From: Arachis hypogaea
Lineage: Eukaryota; Streptophyta; Magnoliopsida; Fabales; Fabaceae
Direction: 5' to 3'
Assembly (NCBI RefSeq): GCF_003086295.3
Contig: NC_092053.1
Coordinates: forward strand, 87,109,671-87,173,670
DNA length: 64,000 nt
A program made the position numbers and the translations under genes. The notes below the pieces were generated by a model, which was given only the letters and a program-made list of their open reading frames with translations, was not told the origin of the DNA and made no database searches. The first letter of the stretch is position 1. The number at the start of each line of letters is the position of its first letter. Shown here in pieces: positions 24,059 through 35,154 of the stretch.

Positions 24059-24950
24059 TTGACAACACAAACATACACATGTAGAAGAATCTTTCTTTCT
24101 ACATCATAGAATTCACCATATATATATATATATGAAACTGCCTAAAATTTAAGAAGGGAGTTGAATCAAGTTAATTTTAAAAATTAAGCTCTTTTAGCTA
24201 TTTTTGCAGAAGTTAAGTTTACAGGACATTATTTGCGTTTTATCTCTAAAACTAGAAGAGAATAATAAAGCAAGAAAGGAGAGAATCACACAAGTATATA
24301 TTCTGGTTGGGTTTTCATATACAATGAAATCTACATCCAGTCTCCTTCACCACAACTATGGTGGAGTTTTAACTATAATCAAACTGATTATATACACAAA
24401 TACAAATGAATTACAACCTAATTCATCTAGTATTAACCATTAGACTTCGAACCCAGGCCTAGTAACCACCAAGTGCTATCTCAATTTAGCTAAGAGAAAT
24501 CTAACTGGTTCAATAGCCACCAAGTGCTATCCCAACTTAGCTAAGACGAACTAATCCTAATTCAAAAACCAAAACATAGAAAATCTCTTTGACTTTTTTA
24601 ATCTATCTCTTTTGCCACTTTTCTCTCAAGTTTTTTTTCTTTTTCTCACTTCACTGTGATTTTTTTCAATTAGAAAAAGATAGACATCAGATAGTCATAA
24701 TAAAAAAAAAATCTTAAATGAAGCACAAAGACGAAGAAAAATATTTCAGACTCATGAATGAGATGATGCTCCAATGTAAGTTTATTTTTTTCCTTCAAAT
24801 ATTATGAGGCCAGCTATGTAGTGTGGAGCTTTCTCTTCAAATTGTCTCATTGCCTCTTCAATTTTTCTGTTGATTTTGCCCGTTGTAGTAGACCTCATTG
24901 GCATGCATTATTTTTCTATTTTGCTCCACCACCTCTGCTCTCCTTGTAGC
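24059..24950. other. AT-rich unassigned DNA with a two-copy 50-bp repeat
   Basis: No gene supported. CACCAAGTGCTATC(T/C)CAA(C/T)TTAGCTAAG occurs at about 24468 and 24517. A poly-T-rich stretch follows. Confidence 0.5.
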
Positions 24951-26994
24951 TGATGGGTGAAAATTAGATTTCCACACAAACTCACCGGCAAGTGTACCGC
25001 GTCGCATCAAGTAGTAATTACTCACAAGAGTGAGGTCGATCCCACAGGGATTGATGGATTGAACAATTTTAGTTAGGTGATGAATTTAGTTAAGCAAATA
25101 TTTGATGAATTGAGTGATTTTGATTGACAGAAGCTAAATTGCAAGTAAATAAAGGTGTAGAAGGTAAATTGAGCAAAAGAATAAAGTACAGAAGAGGTAA
25201 ATTGCAAGTAACTTAAAGAACAAGAAAGTAAAAGAGCTGAAACTTAAATTATAAGAAACGTAAATTGCAGAAACTTAAAGTGCAAGAAAGGTAAATTGCT
25301 GAATCTAAATTGCTGAGAAATGTAAATTATTTGAAGAGTAAAAGGGATTTAGGTACTGGGATTCAGAATTCAACAAGAAATTGCAAATTAAAGAAGATCA
25401 GAGAGCTCTGAGATGAAAAAATTCAACTCAGCAGCCAAACAGAAATGTAAAATTGCTTGAAGAAGCAACCAGCAAGAAAACTTAACTCAATTATGAAATT
25501 CTAAAAGAGAAATTGAAAATCGAAGAAGAGAAATGAGATTAGAAAGCAGATCTAGATCTCAATTGCTCTCTTGATTAAGCAGAAAAGTAATTGCAGAAGA
25601 AATGAAAAGGAAAACAGTAAATGAAACTTAGATCCAATTCTCCAATTCCCAAAACTATATGAAAGAATAGCAAAGATGATTCTCAGATCCAGATCTAATG
25701 GAATTCTTAAATCTCAATTCAAAAACCCAAAAGTAGAAGTTGTAGAAGAAGAAAATGAAAACAAAAAAGAAGATCAAGATCCAATTCTTAGAACAATTGA
25801 GAAAAAAGTGAAAGATGATTCTTAGATTTAGAATCAATGGAGCTCTTCAATCTCAATTAAAATTTCAAGAACAAAAAATGGAAGTTGCAGAAGAAAAGAA
25901 AATACAGAAAGAAAACTAGATCCAATTCCCAAATCCCAAATTCAAAACAAATGAAAATTAAAAGTGAAAAGTAAAAAATGAGCTAAAGGTCCCTTACAAA
26001 TCAAACTTAATCCTATTTATACACTTTCTATTTTAGTCTTCAAAGCTTGGAGTGGGCTTTTCAAAGTTGGCCTTGAATGAAAAATGGATTTGAAGAAGGA
26101 TGGGTCCGGTTGGCTTTAGTTCAAATTGGGTTGGAGGCATGGGTCAGCTCCCAAGGGAGCGCTCTGTTTGGTGTAGTGAACTTAGCGTTCACTCTTTGTT
26201 GGTAAGCCTTGGTTGCAATTGCTCCTTGGCCTAGTGTTCACTTTGTGAATGTTTCGCTCACTCTTTGAGCGCTACATTCCTTTGCTTCCCTAGGTGAGTT
26301 TTGCTTTCCTTGGTTGAGGCACGAAAAAGTTGGCAAAAGGGAGCGCCACGCTCGAATTTTTGAGCGCTACTCTTCATTGTGCATGCTTCCTCTTTGATGA
26401 GAGGCACAAAAAAGGTAGGGAATGTGAGTGTGGTGTTCTCATTTTGGAACGCTACCCTTGGCTTGTCTAGTTCCCAGCTTTGAGTCACGAGAAAGGGAAA
26501 GAAAGGCAGCGTAGCGTTCTCTTCTTTGAATGCTATGCCTTGGTTTTCGCTGCACCATTTGGTGCTTGCTTTGAGTGCTGCCTAGCTGAGCGCTCCCTTT
26601 GGTTGAGCGCTCCGTTCATAGACGTTCCCTTTGGTTGAGCGCTCCTTGCTTGAATGTCATGGGCCATGCTTTTAAAAGCGTGGCCTAAGGTCCAAAGTGT
26701 GCTCAAACTTTGAAAGTGTGCCGAAGATTCCTCTTTTCATCATTTCTCCACCTACAAGCAACCAAACAACTAGTAAAAGTCCCACTAAAATCACTAGATC
26801 TTTGCATCTTTTAATTAATCAATAAATTCTAGCATAAAACCTATAATTTTATGTAAAATAAATGATGTTTGATTGATTCAAGATAATCATAAAAATCCAC
26901 TCCAATTACTTACTTATGGTGAAAGAAAGTGCATAAAACTTAATGAAACTAATGAAAAATGCTTGTAAAAGTAGCATAAGATGACTTGTCATCA
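24951..26994 (-). mobile_element. Solo LTR, family B (2044 bp), duplication GTAGC
   Basis: On the minus strand it starts TGATGACAAGTCATC and ends ...CACCCATCA. It is flanked by GTAGC at 24946-24950 and 26995-26999, a perfect 5-bp target duplication with no internal region, so it arose by LTR-LTR recombination. It is related along its length to 53260-55217. The 26160-26650 segment is an array of GAGCGCTCC/AGCGCT words. Near the other end a dispersed GTAAATTGCAGAA-type repeat runs from 25130 to 25350. Confidence 0.92.
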
Positions 26995-28100
26995 GTAGCC
27001 ACTCTACCAACCACTACTGTTTGTAGTGATCCAACTTTGGACACATTATGACCAATGTCAATAGTCAGACGTTACTCATAGTAAGGACCTATAAGCCTCT
27101 AGACTCGAGATATTATTATAATATTATATGAGTCTTTATTGTAAAGCATGATTATTTTCGCAATGATTAAAAATTTTTAAAATAAAATATTAACAAAATT
27201 CAAACACAGTTATATAGAGATAAGTAGTATATACATAAACATAAGTAAAAAAGTTAAGAGTATACATACCAATAGATATATATACATAAATATATACAAC
27301 TAAAAGATATTATCGGCCCTAACCCTCACACGGATCTCTTAGACTAGGACTCGGCCTATGGTAATACAAGAAGATTCTATCCCTCAAAACACTATCAAAA
27401 GAGAAGAAAGATGTATTACTAAGGAACAAGGTCGTACAGATCCAGATAGAGAGTGCCTGTTATCTACTCAAAAGTGATCCTCCAAGGATTCTTCAATAAT
27501 TCCTCCGGAAATCTCTGAACTCAAGTCATCAGCTTCCAAGTCTGTCATTACACCAAATTCAACATATAGCTATACTTGATTTTTGTGGCCCTTATTTTAA
27601 GGGTCTCTATTCATGAATATAGTGACATTTACATTTATAATTTTTTAACCGTCGTATTGTATCTCTCAGAGTATCTCTCTCTCTCTCTTTTATTCTTTCT
27701 CTTTTATTCTATTTTTTCTCTTTTACATTTATAATTTTTTAACCATCGTATTGCCATTCACGAACTCATTCATGCTACGGTCATGGAGATGAGAGGAGAA
27801 AAGATGAGAAAGTAACAACCATTCACCGTCACGATTTGAGTCTACCGTTCACTGTTTTCGTATTGTGATTCGAGTTCGCTGTTCATCGTTCACCGTCGTA
27901 GTTCGAGTTCATTGTTCCTTGTTCTCCCATCTCGGTTCAAGTTTGCCATTCACCGTTCAACACCGTCACAATTCGAGTTCGCCATTCTCCGTTCATTACC
28001 GTTGTGGTTCGAGTTCTTCATTCACCATCGTGGTTCGAAATTGCTGTTCTCTCGTCACGGTTAGTAGCTGAATTCAGTTATTTTCAAATTATTTTTTTAT
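26995..28100. other. Unassigned DNA with a degenerate minisatellite
   Basis: No gene supported. 27822-28060 is an imperfect tandem repeat of about 30 bp built from GTTCGAGTTCGC and CATTCACCGTC. Confidence 0.55.
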
Positions 28101-28215
28101 AAAATATCATCCAGGACCAAAAGGAAACTGGTGAGAGTGCTTATGAAAATGAAGCATATGTTAAAGTATTTAGCAAAGAGAATTCAAGCTATGTTAGAGG
28201 TATGAGATTCAGTAT

Positions 28216-29310
28216 TTGTCCATCTCAAGTGATTGGATCCTCATGCCGTTCAAGAGAGTCTATGTAATTTACTACAACCAGTGGACCATCAAGAGGATCC
28301 CAGAGATCCTTTCCAACACTCTTCCAAGTAACACAGAGGTAAACCCAAGGGAAGAGTACAAGGCCCTCATGGTGGAGGTTGTGACCGAACCCAAAGAAGA
28401 GCCTGCTATTGAGGAACTCAAGGAAATCCGAGCTCATGAGGAGACTGATAATGTCACTTTGCGCGCCCCTTTGTTGGGAGAGGAACCTGACGAATACTCT
28501 TCTTCTAACGAGGATGAGGAGTCCAAGGAAGAGCAAATTTCTTGGTTCCTGGCAATCCTCAGGAAGCTGAAATGCAACTCTTCTCATACAGAGGCATTAG
28601 AAGAGGAAGATGAGACTGTGGTACTGGCCAAGGAGTGCAGTACCTTGGTCCAGAAGAAGCTCCCGGATCCCAGAAGCTTCTTGATTCCCTGTACTATAGG
28701 GACCATCACCTTTGAGAAGGCACTATGTGACCTTGGCTCAAGCATCAACCTCATGCCTCTTTCTGTGATGAAGAGGCTAGGAATTCTAGAGGTTCGGCGT
28801 GCCAAGATCTCATTGGAGATGGCAGACAAGTCCCTGAAAAGGGCATATGGTATGGTGGAAAAATTCCTAGCGAAGGTTGAAGACCTTTACATCCTTGCGG
28901 ATTTTGTGATCCTAGATATTGGGGAGGATAGAGATAAATCCATCATCCTTGGAAGACCTTTCCTAGCCATTTCTAAGGCCATAATTGATGTGGAAAGAGG
29001 AGAGCTAATCCTGAGACTACATGAGGATTGTATCTTATTCAAGATTCCCAACCCTCAGTCTCCTTCTAACAAAGAAAGTACCATTGTACAACACATAGTA
29101 TTTCAGCCTTCCCTCCCAGTGCAGAGATTTTCAGAGACCCCAGACACCAACTCTAACTTTGGTGTTAGGCAACCATCATCAAGCACTAGGAAGGAAGGTA
29201 CAAAGAAGAAGGTACCTAAAGGTTGGAAGGGTAAGAAGATTCCCACTGAAGACCTCTTACCTGGCATGAGAGTTATCTTCATTAAAATCCAGTCATTCTA
29301 CATATTATGA
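28216..29310 (+). pseudogene. Retrotransposon aspartic protease ORF, A' element
   Basis: A 364-residue frame, clearly homologous to the ORF at 40-978: the acidic EEPDEYSSSNEDEE block, DPRSFLIPCTIGTITFEKAL, then the protease signature CDLGSSINLMP near residue 172 and ILGRPFLAISKAIIDVERGE. The first 30 residues do not resemble gag-pro and probably come from shifted or truncated sequence, so the true start is uncertain. The last residues also look out of frame: the stop lies 112 bases before the post-ORF hairpin rather than the usual 0-16. No gag is visible upstream. Confidence 0.8.
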
Positions 29311-29422
29311 ACCGGATCCTGTCTCTAGAGTATGTGAAGCTCATTCATGAGAGCATAGGAAGAAAGTTCACTGTGACAGGTGAAGATCTGAGCCCCTATT
29401 TACCTCCGTAAAGGAGTTGTCT

Positions 29423-29469
29423 GTCAAGCTAATGACAGTAAAGAAGTGCTTGTTGAGCGGCAACCCAAC
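29423..29469 (+). other. Post-ORF double hairpin, A' copy
   Basis: Hairpin I GTCA-AGCTAA-TGAC at 29423-29436; hairpin II GTTGAG-CGGCAA-CCCAAC at 29452-29469 with one mismatched pair. Between them lies AGTAAAGAAGTGCTT. Confidence 0.75.
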
Positions 29470-29480
29470 CATTAGCATAG

Positions 29481-30973
29481 TGACGTGGCAGAAATTGGCG
29501 AATTAAGATTTGTTATGAGATATGCGTTGCAAGTATAGTTCTTAATCAACCAGAAATCTGCTTATCAATTTAAAAGGGTTGTCACAAAAATTAAAATTAA
29601 AATACCGGGAGTATGAATCCTAGGTCGTCTCCCAACGAGTTGCAGAAAGGTGTACTATTTTATTAATCAGATGTTTTCAAAATGGTTTGAGTTGAATAAA
29701 CAGGAAATTAAATTAGAGAAATTAAATAATTTAAATAGAAGCCTTGATTGGGAGTAGATTAGTTGGAAGCCCTATTCTTGTTGCAGTACTCTCAAGATTA
29801 ATTGATAATTGAAGGTTGTTCTGTTTAGTTATCCTTTACTAGGTAAGGGAAGGTTAAACAAGTTGGAATGCTGTTTCTATTCACAAGTTCCAATCCGCTC
29901 AATTGAAAAGGATTGGTGTCAGTGATTAGAGAGCATTCCAACAATAAACCCAATTACAATTTTTCTTTTAAGCACCCCAACTCAAGGGTTCCTTTCAATC
30001 AACTCCCCATCAAGTTAAGGAACTACTCGCTCATTGTGAATGTAGAACTCATAACATAAGCAAGGGAATTAAATGAAGACATGATAAATAAAACTAAAAG
30101 GAATCAATTAAAAATAAAAGTAATTCTTGTATTAATAAATTCTAAAATAATCCAATAGTAAAATTGAGTAAATTAAAGGACATGGAAGAGTAAAGCCAAG
30201 TAAAGAAAACGAACTAGAATGACGAAGTCTTGATGAGGTAATAAATCTTCTCAATATTCCAATGCAAGAGCAATAGAAGTAAAAATCCTAAGAACTATGA
30301 ATGTGTAGAGAGAAAATCTAGAGGAGAAGTAAAACTAGATCTAAAAACTAAAAACTGTGTAGAATGAATGTTGTTTTTTGTTTCTGCATGTTCTCTGGCT
30401 CTAGTCTGCTTTTTCGGGCCAAAAACTGGGTCAAAACAGGGCCCAAAATCGTCCCCAGCCAATTCTGCAAATTATGCAGATCGCGCACGTCACGCGATCG
30501 CGTCATTCATGCGGACGCGTCATTCGGCGTTTTGCTTTGCCACGCGGGCGCGTCATCCACGCCTCCACGTCACTTGTGCTATTCCAATCCGCGCGGTTGC
30601 GTGAGCCATGCGGCCGCGTCACTGCAATTTCCTCTCTTTCGCGCGGTCGCGTGAGCCATGCGGCCGCGTCACTTCTCGCTGGTCATTTCCTCAACTTCTT
30701 ATGTTCCTTCCATTTTTGCAAGCTTCCTTTCCAATCTCCAACTCATTCATGCCCTATAAAGCCTGAAACATTTAACACACATATTACGGCATCGAATGGA
30801 ATAAAGGAGAATTAAAATGCGTAATTAAAAGTCTCTAGGGAGCAAGTTTTCAATCATGCAATAATTTTTGGAAGGAAATATAAATGCATGTTAATCATAT
30901 GAATAAGTGGGTAAAGATCATGATAAAACCACACAATTAAACACATTATAAACCATAAAATAGTGGTTTATCA
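29481..30973 (-). repeat. 3' LTR of element C (1493 bp)
   Basis: On the minus strand it starts TGATAAACCACTATTTTATG and ends ...TGCCACGTCA. 30480-30680 is an array of GCGATCGCGTCA and GCGGCCGCGTCA words. It carries an extra 50 bp relative to the 5' LTR, near 30600-30660. Confidence 0.93.
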
Positions 30974-31010
30974 ACCTCCCCACACTTAAATATTAGCATG
31001 TCCTCATGCT
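30974..31010 (-). promoter_or_regulatory. Polypurine tract and upstream stem-loop of element C
   Basis: On the minus strand, AGCATG-AGGA-CATGCT (30995-31010) forms a 6-bp stem. It is followed by AATATTTAAGTGTGGGGAGG and the LTR start. The purine-rich part primes plus-strand DNA synthesis. The stem-loop recurs in B, D and E. Confidence 0.8.
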
Positions 31011-32440
31011 TAGTTGAAGGAGATGAAATAAATGAGTAGGAACATGTAAACCTCCTGCAATGCAATGCAACCTATATATGTGAATGCAACTATATGATTC
31101 TTGTCCACTTGATCAATAGTAAATAGGCTCTTCAAAACAATTACAAATCAAATTCCACTAATTCAATTCTCATACAGTAAGAACAGATAAAAATGCAAGA
31201 AGATAGCTCATGAAAGTAGGGAACATAGAATTTTAAGCATTGAACCCTCACTGATGATGTATGTACGCTCTAATCTCTCTAGTGTATAGGGCAATCACTC
31301 TATCCTTCTCTAATCATGTTCTCCAATTTTTGTTCTTCTCCCAATCAATCAACAACATTTAATATACCAATGCAAACATCATGAGGTCTTTTCAAGGTTG
31401 TAATGGGGCCAAGGTAATGGTAAGGATACATATATGGCTAAGTGAGCTTATAAACTGAATCTTTAATTAACCCAAGCTTTAACATAACCTATATATATTC
31501 TATGTAACTTTAGAATTCATACCTAGCTACCCAGAATTTCCCTTTCACATTCCATACTCATGTATTAACTTTTTATCTTAATTTTATCATACATGCACTG
31601 ATCTTTGAATTTTTAACTTAACATTGGGGTAATTTTGTCCCCTTATTTATTTATTGAATATTTTTGGTTTTTTTTTCATAAGCATAAAAATAAACATAGC
31701 TTATCAATGCACATAGATTTTTAATTCTTATAGTTTCACATGAGTAGGTCTCCAAATTTCCATTATATTATCATGACACATTCCCTTATTATCTTTTGTT
31801 CCCACAATTTCCCATTCTTAATTAGCACACACAATTCTATCTTAAGCTAACCAAAGATTCAGTTTGGGATATATAATTATTTTTCCGCTTAAGGCTAGTA
31901 ATGTGGTAAAATATAGAACAAATGGGATTTAAAGGCTCAAAGTGTCTAACAAAGGTAATTGAAAGTGTAGGTTTAATTTGGATAAGTGAGTTTAAACAAA
32001 TAATGGCCTCAATCATATGCAAGCATACAAATATAATAAACATTGGACATATAGGATAAAACAAAATATAGATTACAATCATAGAGAAGTAAACACACAA
32101 GAATAAAATAATTATGGTTAAATAATGTAACCATGTATAAAGGCTCAAATCTTACAGGTTGTGTGTTCTTTAGCTTAAAAATTATGTTCCAAATACAACT
32201 TCAAGCAAATTTAACATAAAAATTTTAATTAAAATTAGTGAAATTTTGTTCCAAAAATAGAGTCTTAGAAGAAACTTATTGTCTTTTCAATCAAGTAGAA
32301 CATGCATGCAACTAATCTATTACTATGCAATTTATCCTATTCTACAAAAGAAAAAAAAACTAACTGAATATCCTAATTTATTGGTATTTAGGGAAGAGAA
32401 ATTACCTCCGGAAGTCAGGTACTGACCGACCTCCCTACAC
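31011..32440 (-). other. 3' non-coding region of element C
   Basis: About 1.4 kb between the third ORF and the polypurine tract. AT-rich; no supported ORF. The corresponding part of D (46360-48062) shows recognisable collinear similarity (for example the GAGGGTTC/CACTGATG-type block near 31240 and 47810). Confidence 0.6.
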
Positions 32441-33694
32441 TTAAGGCTTTGCACTGTCTTCGGTGCCATCTGTTAGAAACAAAGGTGGGCTGGTAGCAGT
32501 ATCTCCATAGTCAGGGCAATCATGGCTTCCTGTGCTGGTAAAGAAAGTGGAGTCCGGGGTGTCTGAGTCCTTGAATTTTCCCATAATCAGCTCCTTGAGG
32601 TATGTGAATCGACGCTTGTTATGGCACTCTCTCATCTTAGCTTTGTGTTCCTGCCGATCCAACCTTTCGAGTATCTGATGGAGCAGTTGGTCTGTTGTAG
32701 GTGCTTGTGGCGTTGAAGAAGGAATATCTTCAACCGGTGCAGTAGGATGGCTTGTGGCGGCTGGTGGAGGTATGATGTATTTTCCGTTAGGGACATACTG
32801 ATCATCCCGTGGAAGCATGGCTTTGGTGTCCCTAGCTCTGTAGGAGACTTTGGCTGCTGAGATAAGATCTGAGACCAAGGCGGGAAAAGGTAAGTTGCCC
32901 GCAATTTGTACGTGTCCCATGGCATTCCGGATGTGTCTTGGTAGGTTCAGAGGTTGGTCTCTAAGGATGCACCATAGTAGAACGGCCATGTCCGCAGTGA
33001 AGGAGGACTCGTGAGTGCTCGGAAAGATGTAATGGGATATGATCTGTGCCCATACGCGAGCCTCCAAGGTAAGTACTGAAGTTGATATTCCCTTAGGGCG
33101 AGTACGATGGTATCCGTAGATCCAACGGCTGCCAGGTAGTGCGATAACTCTGAGAACGGCGTCCCAGTCAAATTGGTACATCTGGCGCTTGAGTGCGGCT
33201 TCTTGAAAGGCGTCCAATCCTTCTGGAATAGGGGGAAGACCTAGAGCTTTTTGAATGGCTTCTTCTGTAATGGGGACTTGCTTCTGTCGGACAAAGACAG
33301 ACTGCAGGGTTGGCAGGTGGAAGTTGGAGTAGAACTCGACTACCTAAGAAAGATTGACCTGCCTCGGGTGTCTCTGTAGGAAACCCCATTGTCTTTGTGC
33401 AATCTGTGGTTCAACAAAGGTAGCAATATGGTTTGGGAGGAGAAGAAGGTATTCGTTGTTGTAGCTCCTTTCTGCCAGGATAGGGAACATCTGCTCACAG
33501 TAGCGATTGGGAAATCGTACAGTGTCCTTTGCTGGGAAGGCTTTTTCTTTATCGTCAACCTTTATAATCCTCTTAGTTCTTTTTGTTGAGGGTTTAACCG
33601 CAGTTGAAGAGGGTTCTGCCACTAATGCTCTTTTTGTTCCTCTTCTTGCTGGTGGTTTGGGAGTAGCTTTCTCTTTTCCTTTCTTGGTGGCCAT
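32441..33694 (-). pseudogene. Athila-type third ORF (env-position protein, 'putative plant transposon protein' domain), one nonsense codon
   Basis: A single frame of about 417 codons is interrupted only by TAG at 33344-33346. The N-terminus is basic (KKGKEKATPKPPARRGTKR), then FPNRYCEQMFPILAER, an EFYSNFH block, ITEEAIQKAL, and the hallmark WIYGYHRTRPKGISTSVLTL and LPFPALVSDLI segments. The tail is Pro/Ser/Thr-rich with a short coiled coil. It matches the Athila ORF found between pol and the 3' LTR. Its function is unknown; an envelope-like role has been proposed from position only. The homologous ORF in D has TGG (Trp) where C has TAG. The ATG directly follows a splice-acceptor-like CTTCCCTTTTTCAG|G. 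Confidence 0.85.
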
Positions 33695-33712
33695 CCTGAA
33701 AAAGGGAAGAGA
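33695..33712 (-). promoter_or_regulatory. Predicted splice acceptor before the Athila-type ORF (C)
   Basis: On the minus strand a polypyrimidine tract ends in TTTTTCAG|GATG, placing the ATG at the first bases of a would-be exon. The same arrangement is at 44980-44996 in element D. Confidence 0.6.
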
Positions 33713-34484
33713 GAGTAAATTAAATTAAAAGAGATAGAGCAAGGAAGAAGATTGTATGAGTGATAATCAATGCATGGCAAAAAATATGTAATTAACACAT
33801 GGTCATGACTACATGTGAAAAGTTCATCAATGGAAAAATAGCAAGTGCATGTTTGGGTGATTAGATGCAAGATGTTTATTGGCATGCTGGCAAAGGCATG
33901 AGTATCATAGATCAAGCATCATTCGTAACAAACCATCACATTTGTATTGACAATTATATTCAACGAATAAAATATGAAAGGGGTTTTGTGAAAAACAAGC
34001 ATTTAATAGTATAATAGAATAACGGAGAAAAAGGGCATAATGCCATATTGGCGTTTTCACAAACACATAGCATGCATGGTAAATAGGGTATAGAAAGTAT
34101 TAAATTAAACATGCAAGCAATCCTTTTAAAAGCAATATATAATTGCCAAACAAATTTACAATAATCCACAAGCATATAATGAGAAATAATGACTCAGGTA
34201 AAATTCCAACACCAAGTAAAAAGGAAAAAGAAAGAAAAAGAAAATATGGATAATGAAAGGAAAAAGAAAAAGAAAAGAAAGTAAAATATAAAAATAAGAA
34301 GAATAATAGAAAAGTAAGGGAAAAAGAAGAAAAGAAAACCTTGTTAATGGGAGTGAGAGAGAGAGAGAGAGAGAGTAGAAAGTGAGAGAGAAGGAAGAAG
34401 GGAGAAAGAAGAAATTAGCGGGGGAAAAAAGAAAATAGGATTTGGGTAAAAGAAAGATAAGATAATTAGCAAATCAGGTAAGCT
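33713..34484 (-). other. Non-coding spacer of element C, purine-rich
   Basis: AT-rich, then A/G-rich (34200-34440) with a (GA)n run near 34349-34374. No supported ORF. Confidence 0.55.
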
Positions 34485-34980
34485 GTGCGGCGCAAGCGAC
34501 GCGGCCGTGTGAGGCACGCGGTCGCGCGACTTGCGCTTATACTGATTCACGCGGTCGCGTCGGTCATGCGGTCGCATGACCCGTTTCATGGTACTGGCGT
34601 GAGGGCAGCCTCGTGCTCGCACAACTCTCTGTTCAAAATCTTATTTTGCCAAATTTTTAGGTGACGCGATCGCGTGGGGCATGCGATCGCGTGAGTGGCC
34701 ATTAGAGGGATATGACGCGGTCGCGTCGGTCATGCGGTCGCGTGGGAAGAATTGTGCATTCAGCACCAATTCAGCACCACTCTAGCACAACTTTCGGTCG
34801 TGCACCCTTTTTACGTCGAAATCCAGGGCACGCGGCCGCGTCGGTAACTCGGTTGCGTGGAGCGATTTGTGCCACTGGCACGCCTCCAGCCACGCTCTTG
34901 CGTGACTCTCTGTTCATTTTATTAATTCCTCCCATCTCCTGCGACGCGGACGCGTCAATAAGGCGGTCGCTTCGCGTGAA
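34485..34980 (-). repeat. Internal G+C word array of element C
   Basis: Repeated GCGGTCGCGT, GCGATCGCGT, GCGGCCGCGT and TCATGCGGTCGC strings on the plus strand, the same vocabulary as in C's own LTRs (30480-30680 and 52620-52770). Confidence 0.85.
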
Positions 34981-35093
34981 ATTTTTTTTTTTTAAATAAA
35001 AGTATGTAAATGCAGATGCACGAAATGTAGTAATAAAGAGAAGAGTTATTGAAGAGGGAAAACTAAGAGTAAAGAAAAGAACGATCATACCAT

Positions 35094-35143
35094 GGTGGGT
35101 TGTCTCCCACCTAGCACTTTGCTTTAACGTCCGTAAGTTGGAC
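35094..35143 (-). other. Post-ORF double hairpin, element C
   Basis: On the minus strand, 11 bases after the integrase stop: GTCC-AACTTAC-GGAC (35129-35143), then GTTAAAGCAAAGTGCTA, then GGTGGG-AGACAA-CCCACC (35094-35111). Compared with A, B and E, paired positions in both stems differ by compensatory changes. Confidence 0.82.
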
Positions 35144-35154
35144 GCTCCACTAGC

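Larger units (their letters stand above)
28100..29480 (+). mobile_element. Element A' (gag-pro type Ty3/gypsy), left part, interrupted by element C
   Basis: A plus-strand protease-containing fragment, 5'-truncated near 28100. The host sequence is interrupted after CATAG (29476-29480) and resumes with the same CATAG at 53069-53073. As in element A, protease is followed by the post-ORF double hairpin without RT or integrase. Confidence 0.75.

Noticed and set aside
30364..30815. ORFs over the GCGATCGCG array of element C LTRs (also 52509-52910)
   Set aside because: Composition-driven open frames in a non-coding LTR segment; no start context or conserved protein.
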